The notes under the pieces were generated by a model. It worked only from the letters and a program-made list of their open reading frames with translations. It searched no databases and was not told the origin of the DNA. Position numbers and translations under genes: made by a program. Shown here piece by piece: positions 44,585-51,870 of a DNA stretch of 64,000 bases. Source of the stretch: Devosia sp. (GTDB taxonomy: Bacteria > Pseudomonadota > Alphaproteobacteria > Rhizobiales > Devosiaceae); contig JADJPS010000006.1 of NCBI GenBank assembly GCA_016713105.1, positions 62,001 through 126,000 of the forward strand. Reading direction: 5' to 3'. Position 1 is the stretch's first letter. The number at the start of each line of letters is the position of its first letter.

Positions 44585-45874
44585 ATGGCCGCCACTAGCC
44601 TCGCCGCCGCGCCCTTCCGCCAGCACAAGCCGGACAAGCTGCGCCAGCTCGGCATCATGTCGCTCAACGGCATGTTCGACGAGATGGACGGGGTCGGCGT
44701 GCTGCGGCAGGCCGCAACCGACCTGCTCAAGGACGACATTGCCATCGTTTCCTCCTTCGGTGCGGATTCGGCGGTGCTCCTGCACATGGTGTCCGAGGTC
44801 GACCGGACCCTGCCGGTCTGCTTTCTCGAAACCGGCAAGCACTTCCCCGAGACGCTCGACTATGTCGCAACTCTCGAGCGCGCCCTCGGGCTGAGCAATG
44901 TCATCGCGCTTCGTCCGGACGACAAGGACGTGCTCCGCTTCGATCCCGGCGGCGACCTCTGGGAAACCGATCCTGATTCGTGCTGCCATGTCCGCAAGAC
45001 CGAGCCGCTCGATGTCGCCGTCTCCGGCTTCGGGGGCTGGGTCACCGGCCGCAAGCGCTACCAGACTGCCGAACGCGGCGTGCTGCCGCATTTCGAATTG
45101 ACCAGCGACGACCGGATCAAGGTCAATCCGCTGGCCTATTTCTCCGATGCCGACATCACGGCCTACAAACTCAAGTACGGGTTGCCCGAGCATCCGCTCT
45201 ACACTAAGGGCTACAAATCCATCGGTTGCGCGCCCTGCACGAGCGTGGTGGCCGAGGGCGAGGATCCGCGCGCCGGCCGCTGGCGCGGGCTCAACAAGAA
45301 GGAATGCGGCATCCATTTCGATTTCAACGGAGCGATCGCCAAGCCGATGGCCGCCGAAGACCTGACCCTGTTCAAGGACGGCGCCTTCATCGCCGATCCG
45401 TTCCGCGCCTGGAGCGAGGGCGACGACGCGGCATCGGTGCGCTACACCCACGTGCCGCTGCCGGTCTTTCTCGCGCAGCGCGACGCGTTCCTCGCCAATC
45501 CGCACCCGCTGGGGCTGCTGGTCGCTCCCGGGGACAATGTCGAGCTGGCCGCGCCGGACCTCTCCCGCTTCGCCTCCGTGGCCATCGCGTTTCCCGGCTT
45601 CACCGACGGGCGCGGCTATTCCTCGGCCCGGCTGGTGGTCGAGCGCCATGGGTACAAGGGCGAGGTCCGGGCGGTCGGCGATGTGCTGGCCGACCAGATC
45701 CCGCTGATGCGGCGCTGCGGCATCACCGCCTTCGTCGTCCGCCACGAGCCGACCCGCAAGGCGCTGCGCGAGGGCAAGCTCGCCACCGTCGATGTCTTCT
45801 ACCAGCCGGTCGGCAAGACCGAGGTGCCGCTCGGCACCCGCCCCTTCCTCCGCCGCGCGGTGGAAAACGTGTAG
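44585..45874 (+). CDS. cysH: Phosphoadenylyl/adenylyl-sulfate reductase fused to DUF934
   Basis: A 429-residue fusion. Residues 1 to about 250 are CysH: FGADSAVLLHMVSEVDRTLP (P-loop-like), FLETGKHFPETLDY, a CC pair at Cys133-Cys134, the CxxC at Cys215/Cys218 (IGCAPCTSVV), and the catalytic Cys241 in KKECGIHFDF. The four-Cys set is that of [4Fe-4S] APS reductases, so APS rather than PAPS is the likely substrate. Residues about 260-425 match DUF934 (LTLFKDGAFIADPF, FPGFTDGRGYSSARLVVERH, RAVGDVLADQIPLMRRCG). DUF934 is normally a separate gene beside cysI. Confidence 0.88.
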   Translation: MAATSLAAAPFRQHKPDKLRQLGIMSLNGMFDEMDGVGVLRQAATDLLKDDIAIVSSFGADSAVLLHMVSEVDRTLPVCFLETGKHFPETLDYVATLERALGLSNVIALRPDDKDVLRFDPGGDLWETDPDSCCHVRKTEPLDVAVSGFGGWVTGRKRYQTAERGVLPHFELTSDDRIKVNPLAYFSDADITAYKLKYGLPEHPLYTKGYKSIGCAPCTSVVAEGEDPRAGRWRGLNKKECGIHFDFNGAIAKPMAAEDLTLFKDGAFIADPFRAWSEGDDAASVRYTHVPLPVFLAQRDAFLANPHPLGLLVAPGDNVELAAPDLSRFASVAIAFPGFTDGRGYSSARLVVERHGYKGEVRAVGDVLADQIPLMRRCGITAFVVRHEPTRKALREGKLATVDVFYQPVGKTEVPLGTRPFLRRAVENV

Positions 45875-45884
45875 CCAGGAGTGT

Positions 45885-46011
45885 GCGGCGCCCCCCACCC
45901 TTGATCCCCTCCCCCGCGAGGGGGAGGTGACGACTTCGGGACTGGTGGCCGCGAATTGTCAGTCAACTCCCTCCCCCTGTGCGGGGAGGGATCAAGGGTG
46001 GGGGGTGCCGC
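45885..46011. repeat. Large inverted repeat, CCCTTGATCCCCTCCCC type
   Basis: The outer arms GCGGCGCCCCCCACCCTTGA (from 45885) and the reverse complement ending at 46011 match almost perfectly over about 30 bases. Inside, each arm has its own small hairpin (CTCCCCCGCGAGGGGGAG near 45910; CTCCCTCCCCCTGTGCGGGG near 45968). It lies between the cysH fusion and the reductase gene. It is probably a repetitive element like the one at 44440 but of a different sequence type. Confidence 0.8.
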
Positions 46012-46042
46012 GCACTCCGTCCCTCCAAAGCGAGCGAACTGA

Positions 46043-46869
46043 ATGTCGAACGAAATCGTCACCGATGTGGTCATTGTCGGCGCAGGCCCCGTCGGCCTGT
46101 TCGCCGTGTTCGAGCTGGGGCTGCTCGACATCAAGTGCCACCTCGTCGATATTCTCGACCGGCCGGGCGGGCAGTGCACCGAGCTCTATCCCGAAAAGCC
46201 GATTTACGACATCCCCGGCTTCCCGATGATCACCGGGCAGGGCCTCGTCGAGAACCTGATGCAGCAGATCGCGCCGTTCGGCCCCGAGTTCCATTTCGGC
46301 CGCATGGTGACCAGCCTCGCCCGGCTCGAGGATGGCAGCTTCCGGCTCACCACCGATGCCGACGAAACCTTCCTGTGCAAGGCCGTCGGGTGCACCGGCG
46401 CGACGAGTTCCGCGCGGCGCCGGCCTCGGTCAACGAGATGCGCCGGCTGGTTGCCGAGGGCAAGGTCAACCTGCTGATCGGCCAGATCGGCGGCATCGAG
46501 GGGGCAGACGGGCAGCTCAGTGCCGTCACCATCAGGACCGCCGAGGGCGAGGTGAAGCTGCCGACGACGCGCATGATGCCGTTCTTCGGGCTCACCATGA
46601 AGCTCGGGCCGGTGGGCGACTGGGGGCTCGAGCTCAACGACAACCTGATCGCCGTCGATACCGCGAAGTTCCAGTCCTCGGTCCCCGGCGTCTTCGCCAT
46701 CGGCGACATCAACCAGTATCCCGGCAAGCTGAAACTCATCCTCTCGGGCTTCCACGAGGCGGCGCTGATGGCGCAGGCGGCGAAGTCCATCGTCTCGCCG
46801 GGCGAACGGGTGATCTTCCAGTACACCACCAGTTCCACCAAACTGCAGAAGAAGCTCGGGGTGGCGTGA
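46043..46869 (+). pseudogene. Ferredoxin/flavodoxin-NADP+ reductase (YumC-like), internally deleted
   Basis: An FNR of the thioredoxin-reductase-like type, about 275 residues here against roughly 340 expected. The N-terminal FAD part is intact (VVIVGAGPVGLFAVFELGL; GGQCTELYPEKPIYDIPGFP). At about 46388-46390 the frame jumps from FLCKAV straight to VHRRDEFRAAPASVNEMRRL. The missing 65-70 residues are the NADPH-binding segment with its GxGxxA motif. The deletion is not a multiple of three, so the frame is also lost. The C-terminal FAD end is intact (GVFAIGDINQYPGKLKLILS, FQYTTSSTKLQKKLGVA). If real, it cannot bind NADPH normally; an assembly gap is the alternative. Confidence 0.8.
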
Positions 46870-46927
46870 CGATACCAGGCCGTCGGGATCGCAGGTCACA
46901 TTCCCTGCAATCCTCGACTGCCTGCTG

Positions 46928-47167
46928 CTACTCCGAGCCGCTTTCCCCGTCGTTCTCGTCGCCTCCCGGCACGTATTGCAGGATATCGCCCGGCTGGCAG
47001 TCGAGCACCTGGCAGATGCGCGACAGCGTCGCGAAGCGGATGCCGCGCACCTTGCCCGACTTGAGCAGCGACACGTTCTGTTCGGTAATGCCGATCCGCT
47101 CGGCGAGCTCCTTGGAGCGCAGCTTGCGGCGCGCCAGCATGACATCGAGATTGACCACGATCGCCAT
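46928..47167 (-). CDS. XRE/Cro-CI type transcriptional regulator
   Basis: A 79-residue YozG-like regulator. The helix-turn-helix is MLARRKLRSKELAERIGITE then QNVSLLKSGKVRGIRFATLS, with CQVLDCQPGDILQYVP completing the fold. Such small XRE proteins are commonly encoded right after a DUF2975 membrane protein, as here, with only two bases between the stop and this start. The pair probably controls its own expression. Confidence 0.9.
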   Translation of the reverse strand: MAIVVNLDVMLARRKLRSKELAERIGITEQNVSLLKSGKVRGIRFATLSRICQVLDCQPGDILQYVPGGDENDGESGSE

Positions 47168-47169
47168 GG

Positions 47170-47703
47170 TCAGACGATGCCCCGGGCGTCGTCCTCGAGC
47201 CGGCGCGCTTCGGCGATGACGAGGGCGAAGGCCAGCGCCAGGATGCCGACCAGCAGCGTTGCCAGTTCGGTGCTGCCGAGCGCGATGGCGAGCGTCCGCG
47301 TGCCGTCCGCCGAGCCGAGGCTTTCGAGATAGGCGAGGGCGGTGTGCGCCAAAGTGGCGGCGATGCCGGTGGCAAAGGCGCCCCATCCCAGTCCGACCAG
47401 CGCGGCGACGGCGCGCGGCGCAAACGGGTCGGCACCACGCAGGGTGGCGAACAGCCGACCCGCCTGCCACAGGCAATAGCCGAACGTGGCCGCCGGGATG
47501 GCCGCGACCAGCGCGCCGAGCTGGGCGTTGCCGTCGAGGTGGAGTCCCATCTGGCGCAGCCACGGGTCGCGTACCTCCGACCAAACGAGGGCCGCGCCGA
47601 CGAACAGCACGACCAGCAGCAGTCCGCCCCAGGCGACCAGCTGTCCGCCGAGGGCGATGCGGCGCAGGCGGCCGGACACAGTCGTCGAGTGCGGGTCGAG
47701 CAT
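47170..47703 (-). CDS. DUF2975 membrane protein
   Basis: A 177-residue protein with four predicted membrane helices (LVAWGGLLLVVLFVGAALVW, LGALVAAIPAATFGYCLW, AVAALVGLGWGAFATGIAAT, TELATLLVGILALAFALVIA). The pattern Q-A-G-R-L-F-x-T-L-R-G-A-D-P-F near the middle is the DUF2975 landmark. Members work with the downstream XRE regulator, perhaps as its membrane sensor; this is inference. ATG 47703 (MLDPHSTTVSGRLRR) is preferred over the upstream Met. Confidence 0.85.
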   Translation of the reverse strand: MLDPHSTTVSGRLRRIALGGQLVAWGGLLLVVLFVGAALVWSEVRDPWLRQMGLHLDGNAQLGALVAAIPAATFGYCLWQAGRLFATLRGADPFAPRAVAALVGLGWGAFATGIAATLAHTALAYLESLGSADGTRTLAIALGSTELATLLVGILALAFALVIAEARRLEDDARGIV

Positions 47704-47780
47704 AGCAAAGATTCCTGTTGTGTAACCAAAAATGATCGTAATACGATAAGTCATCATCGTAAAGCGACAATGAGTATCCC

Positions 47781-48362
47781 ATGCCAGGCTGGCTCCGCGC
47801 CCTGCTCCTCTCCCTTACGCTCGGTCTTGTCGGCTGTGCCAGCGTGCCCCTCGGCTCGGTTGTGCCGCTGCTGCGGCTCGATCTCGCGACGACGCGGATC
47901 GAGGCGTTGCGGGTTGCGGTGCGTCTGCCCGAAGCGGTCCGCCCGCGCGCCGGCGGCGTGGTGCTCGATGTCGTTTTGACCCGGCAGGGACTGCCCGAGC
48001 TGAAGCAGGGCTACCTCCTCGTCGAGACCGAGGGCGCGGCCGATCTTGCCGGCCTCGTCGGCCAGCAGCGGCCGGGCTTCCGCCTGACCGCCTATCGCCT
48101 CGGCGCCGAGGACCTCGAGCGCTTCCGCGCCGTGCAGGACGCCCTGGCGGAGGCGCGTGTGCGCGGGCAGTCGGGAAGCCTGGGCTTCGGCATCGCCACG
48201 CGCGAGTTCTGCCGCACCGGCAGCGGCACCCCCGGCCGCATCCCGGCCTCGACCTACCTGATGACCGCCGAGAGCAATGGCTGGCTCACCGTCAGCGAGG
48301 ATTTCGACCTGATGGGTGAGCCGACGGTCGCCGCCGCGCTTGCGGACCTCGCCCCGTGCTGA
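47781..48362 (+). CDS. Probable lipoprotein of unknown function
   Basis: A 193-residue protein with an N-terminal lipobox: LLLSLTLGLVGCASVPLG, cleavage before Cys19, so it should be a lipid-anchored envelope protein. The mature sequence begins with a Val/Leu-rich stretch and then mixed alpha/beta segments such as LELKQGYLLVETEGAAD-type. Cys145 and the terminal Cys (APC) might form a disulphide. I do not recognise a family. It is divergent from the DUF2975 gene; the intervening 77 bases are AT-rich and hold promoters. Confidence 0.75.
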   Translation: MPGWLRALLLSLTLGLVGCASVPLGSVVPLLRLDLATTRIEALRVAVRLPEAVRPRAGGVVLDVVLTRQGLPELKQGYLLVETEGAADLAGLVGQQRPGFRLTAYRLGAEDLERFRAVQDALAEARVRGQSGSLGFGIATREFCRTGSGTPGRIPASTYLMTAESNGWLTVSEDFDLMGEPTVAAALADLAPC

Positions 48363-48448
48363 AGCCTATGGGACCGTGGCAAGTTTTCGCTTCCGTCGCC
48401 GGCCGTGCATGCTAAACAGCCGCGCGCAACTCGCGGAGCCGATCCACG

Positions 48449-48769
48449 ATGAAGATCCTCGTCACAGACCAGTCCGGAACCCGACACGAGCTCGAGGGGC
48501 TGGAGAGCTGGCGGGTGATGGAGGTGATCCGCGACTGGGGCCTCAATATCAAGGCCGAGTGCGGTGGCGCCTGTTCCTGCGCCACCTGCCACGTCTATGT
48601 GGACGAGTCCTGGCTGAAGCGGCTGCTGCCCGCCTCGCCCGAGGAGGAAGATCTGCTCTACACCGCCCCCGGCCGTCAGGCCAATTCGCGGCTGAGCTGC
48701 CAGATTCTGCTCTCCGATGCCCTCGACGGGCTCGAGGTGACGCTCGCCCCGAGTTCCGCCAAGGACTAG
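48449..48769 (+). CDS. [2Fe-2S] adrenodoxin-type ferredoxin (second copy)
   Basis: A 106-residue ferredoxin with ligands in AECGGACSCATCHVYVDESW and SRLSCQILLSD, the same C-x5-C-x2-C pattern as the protein at 39886. The two share the start KI-x(n)-G-T-R-H-E-L/T-E and most of the core, so they are paralogues. This copy lies 1.6 kb downstream of the FNR remnant and could carry electrons from an FNR to CysI or to other Fe-S enzymes. It is followed by convergent genes. Confidence 0.92.
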   Translation: MKILVTDQSGTRHELEGLESWRVMEVIRDWGLNIKAECGGACSCATCHVYVDESWLKRLLPASPEEEDLLYTAPGRQANSRLSCQILLSDALDGLEVTLAPSSAKD

Positions 48770-48841
48770 GTCCGCACGCGTCACTGCGGCGGCGATGTTC
48801 CGCCCTGACAGCGCCTGCGGGGCGCGGCACTCCGGTCCTCG

Positions 48842-49702
48842 TCAGGCCACATAGGCCTCGTGGACCCAGCCGGTGTTGACGGGCTGGCCGTTCTGCAGCA
48901 CCGAGACGCTGATCCAGCGGCCCTGCCGTTCCAGCGGCCTGAGCCTGGTGCCGTTGGCCAGCAGGACCATCACCGCGAACTGCGTGCCGGGACCGGCGCG
49001 CAGGTTGAGCCCCTCGGCAACGTTGACGGTGAGTTCGCCGGTGGCCGTCGAGTCGTCGGCGTTGCCGGCGTCCCCGAACACCAGTTCGCGGAACCGCGCC
49101 ATGTCGAAGGCCGGACCGGGGTCCCATTTGCGGGTCGGCGCGATGTCGTCGTGGCCGACGATCTCGTCGATGCCATAGGCGTCCACCGCGGCCCGGGCCA
49201 GGGCGACGGCACTGCGGATCTGCGCTTCAGGATAGTCCTCCCAGCCGATCGGCTGCGTGCTGCCGTCGGGGTTGCCGTTGCGGTGCACGCCCATGAAGGG
49301 ATCGGCGATCGGGCGGCCGGTATAGGACTGCCAGCCGCTGCCGGCGCGCTTCAGGAAGCCCCAGTTGGCGAGTTCGATACCGAACGAGGAGCGGTTGAGA
49401 CCGACGATGTGGTTGCCGTGCCGGTCGCGCCATTCCGAGGTGCCGGCATGCCAGGCGGGCCTGTCGAAGGAGACGCACTGGATGATCGAGCCGTCGCGCT
49501 CGATGACCACCTGGGCCGACGATCCCGGATTGTCCGGGCTGTTGAACCAGGCGGCACTGGATGCCGCCGTGCCGCCATAGGTGAAATGCATCACCAGTAT
49601 CTTCGGTGGTCGGGCGAAGGCTGCACTGGTGTAGCGGGACTCAACGAATGAAACATTCGTTCCGTCTACCTGAACTCTGCCATTTCGGATGCGCGTCGCC
49701 AT
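48842..49702 (-). CDS. N-acetylmuramoyl-L-alanine amidase with SH3 domain
   Basis: A 286-residue amidase_2 family protein. The likely zinc ligands are the His in LVMHFTYGG, a distal His in VGHDDIAPTRKWDPGPAF and the Asp of that motif; AWHAG is also conserved. The last 60 residues form a bacterial SH3 domain (GLNLRAGPGTQFAVMVLLAN and WISVSVLQNGQPVNTGWVHE). There is no signal peptide, so it may act in the cytosol on recycled muropeptides or be exported by another route. ATG 49702 has GGAGG seven bases upstream. No phage genes are nearby. Confidence 0.88.
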   Translation of the reverse strand: MATRIRNGRVQVDGTNVSFVESRYTSAAFARPPKILVMHFTYGGTAASSAAWFNSPDNPGSSAQVVIERDGSIIQCVSFDRPAWHAGTSEWRDRHGNHIVGLNRSSFGIELANWGFLKRAGSGWQSYTGRPIADPFMGVHRNGNPDGSTQPIGWEDYPEAQIRSAVALARAAVDAYGIDEIVGHDDIAPTRKWDPGPAFDMARFRELVFGDAGNADDSTATGELTVNVAEGLNLRAGPGTQFAVMVLLANGTRLRPLERQGRWISVSVLQNGQPVNTGWVHEAYVA

Positions 49703-49899
49703 GCCAAATCCTCCATTTGGGCTGAATGTCACGTAACTCGGCTAGTCAATATGCGTCAGTGTAGAGGCATGGGGAGTATCTATCCATGATGCATTCGTGA
49801 GATAGGGATTATTCGCAGTGTAGCGGGGAGCAATATGGCTGAACCGGGAAAGCTTCGCCGCGGGTGGCCGGGTCTGCCGTGGGCCAAAGGCCGGACTGG

Positions 49900-50739
49900 T
49901 CAAGTGGCCAGCGCGGCCGAGACCCCCTCGAGCAGCTTGGTGGCGCTGCGGGTCAGCGCCTGCGCACCAAGCTTTCTGGCGCGTTCGCGCAGTTGCGAGT
50001 CTTCGCGCACCGTGTAGATGAAGAACGGCGTGCGGCTCCCCCGCCTGTTCAGCTCTTCGAGCAGCGCGAACCCCGCCTCCTTCTCGTCCCCGCGCCCCAG
50101 GTCGGAAATGATCGCGTCGAACCGGTCGTTGACGGCGAGCCGCAGCGCCTGCTCGGTGCTGACCGCACTGGTGACGCGGATGTTGAACTTCTCGAAGGTG
50201 CGCTGCAGGTTGGCATTGTTCTCGGGGTGGTCGTCGACCCACAGCACGGTCTTGCTGTGCTGCTTGTCCTGGACCCAGGACTGTCGGGCCACCCGTCGCA
50301 CCGCGGACACCGAGTCCTGGGCGATGGTCTCGGTGCTGGGCGCCGCTTCGCCGGCATTGGGCGGGGCCGACGCCTCGGCGGCGGCCAGCGTCGCCGCCTG
50401 CTCCATCATCGCGATGTAGTCCTTGGGGTCCTTGAAGTCGCCGGGGCCGAACAGGTTCTTGGGATACTTGGCGACCAGGTGCACGAAGGCCCACAGCACC
50501 ATGAACGGGAAGGTGGCGAGGAAGACGACGATGATCGTGAGGTCGTAGCCGTCGATGCTGTTCGGTATCGGGATGGAGATGGCCGCGAAGGCGTAGACCA
50601 GCACGATGAACAGCGCGATGATGCCGAGCGGATTTCGCGCCAGCGCGATCGCGGTGCGGTTGAAGCCGGCGCTGAGCCCCTGCTGCTGCGAATGCGGTTC
50701 GTCGGCCAATCGTCCCCCCGAGATGCACTCCCTCGTCAT
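49900..50739 (-). CDS. Membrane-anchored receiver-domain protein
   Basis: A 279-residue protein. Two hydrophobic helices lie in the first third (ARNPLGIIALFIVLVYAFAA; LTIIVVFLATFPFMVLWAFV). A charged linker follows and then a receiver domain (from about residue 165): TVLWVDDHPENNANLQ, DAIISDLGRG with the phosphorylatable Asp, and FFIYTVREDSQLRERARKLG. The final Lys of the receiver is likely in TRSATKLL. It has no output domain, so the membrane segment or a partner must carry the signal. It is probably a sensor of envelope or redox state; no kinase is beside it. Start ATG 50739 follows GAGGCGCGCC-rich DNA. Confidence 0.8.
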   Translation of the reverse strand: MTRECISGGRLADEPHSQQQGLSAGFNRTAIALARNPLGIIALFIVLVYAFAAISIPIPNSIDGYDLTIIVVFLATFPFMVLWAFVHLVAKYPKNLFGPGDFKDPKDYIAMMEQAATLAAAEASAPPNAGEAAPSTETIAQDSVSAVRRVARQSWVQDKQHSKTVLWVDDHPENNANLQRTFEKFNIRVTSAVSTEQALRLAVNDRFDAIISDLGRGDEKEAGFALLEELNRRGSRTPFFIYTVREDSQLRERARKLGAQALTRSATKLLEGVSAALAT

Positions 50740-50844
50740 TGAGGCGCGCCCGGCCGGGGACGGCAATCCGGGGCAAGCGCCTACGTGGCGCTGCGGGCGG
50801 GGCTTGTCCGTAGGCAATTCTGGCCTCGGCGCGAGGGCCGGCAG

Positions 50845-51870
50845 CTACGGCTTCCTGTCGGCGTTCAGCACGTTGGCGAGTTCCGGGATGAAGTCCTTGA
50901 CCAGGGGCTGGCGCAGTGCCGCGAAGGGCAGCGGGCGGACGACGCGCATCGCGGCGATGCCGACGCGCACCGTCATCAGGCCGTTGACCACGCCTTCGCC
51001 GAGCCGGGCCGAGAGCTTTGCGGCGAGGCCCTGGCCGACCAGCTGTTCGACCACCCCGTCGGTGAGCACCAGCCCGCCGGTGACGGCGAGGTGGGCGAGC
51101 ACGGCGCCGGCGAGGCGCCAGGTTCCGATCACGCCGGGGCGCGCGCCGTAGAGGCGCGCGATGTCGGCGCCGAGCCGGATGCTCTCGAAGGCGACGAAGG
51201 CGATATCGACGACGGCGCGGGGTGAGACCGCCGTCACCAGCGCCACCCGGCGGGCGGAGGCGGCCGTCAGCGCCCGTGCCCGCGCGTCGAGCGGCGCCAT
51301 CAGCAGCCGCTCGGCCAGCCGCACCTGCTCGGCGCCGTCGAAGACCTGCCGCATGTCGCCCTCGAGCCGCGACACCGGTCGCGCCAGGTCCGGCCGCCGC
51401 GCATAGAGCTGAGCCAGTTCGCGGGCAATGGCGGCACCCTCGCGGTTGCCGTCGCTCTCCAGCACCCCTGCTGCCCGCCGTCGCAGGCGTTCGAGGCTGC
51501 TGAGGCGCAGCACGGCGGCTACTTCGCGGATGGCGATGGCGAGGAGGGCCAGCACCAGCACGGCGGTGAGGCCCAGCGCCAGCCAGCCCAGCCAGGGCTG
51601 GGTCGCGAACAGGTCGGCGATCAGTCGTTCGGCCGCGAGCCCGAGAGCGAGCGACAGCAGCAGGCCGCCGGCGATCCCGGCGATCCGCCAGAGCCAGCCG
51701 AGACGTCGCGGCGGCGGCGCATCGTCCGTGCCGCCCGCCGGGACGTCGCTGATCGGTTCGATGCTCTCGGGCAGGGCGACGGCGTCCGCCGGGGAGAAGT
51801 CGCGGGGTCGGCGGCCGGTGGTTTCGGCGGCGGTGTCGGGTGGCACCGGCCGGGCGAATGGCTGCTTCAT
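50845..51870 (-). CDS. ycjF: YcjF family (TIGR01620/DUF697) membrane protein
   Basis: A 341-residue inner-membrane protein related to E. coli YcjF. It has an N-terminal Pro-rich cytosolic region, two helices (LWRIAGIAGGLLLSLALGLA; WLGWLALGLTAVLVLALLAI), and the DUF697 part in the C-terminal half (AGAVLAHLAVTGGLVLTDGV, ARLGEGVVNGLMTVRVGIAA). It overlaps ycjX by four bases (ATGA), so they are translated together and likely form a functional pair with a GTPase. Confidence 0.88.
   Translation of the reverse strand: MKQPFARPVPPDTAAETTGRRPRDFSPADAVALPESIEPISDVPAGGTDDAPPPRRLGWLWRIAGIAGGLLLSLALGLAAERLIADLFATQPWLGWLALGLTAVLVLALLAIAIREVAAVLRLSSLERLRRRAAGVLESDGNREGAAIARELAQLYARRPDLARPVSRLEGDMRQVFDGAEQVRLAERLLMAPLDARARALTAASARRVALVTAVSPRAVVDIAFVAFESIRLGADIARLYGARPGVIGTWRLAGAVLAHLAVTGGLVLTDGVVEQLVGQGLAAKLSARLGEGVVNGLMTVRVGIAAMRVVRPLPFAALRQPLVKDFIPELANVLNADRKP

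Noticed and set aside
48842..49702. Prophage endolysin
   Set aside because: An amidase with SH3 domain can be a lysin, but there are no phage structural, holin or integrase genes near it.
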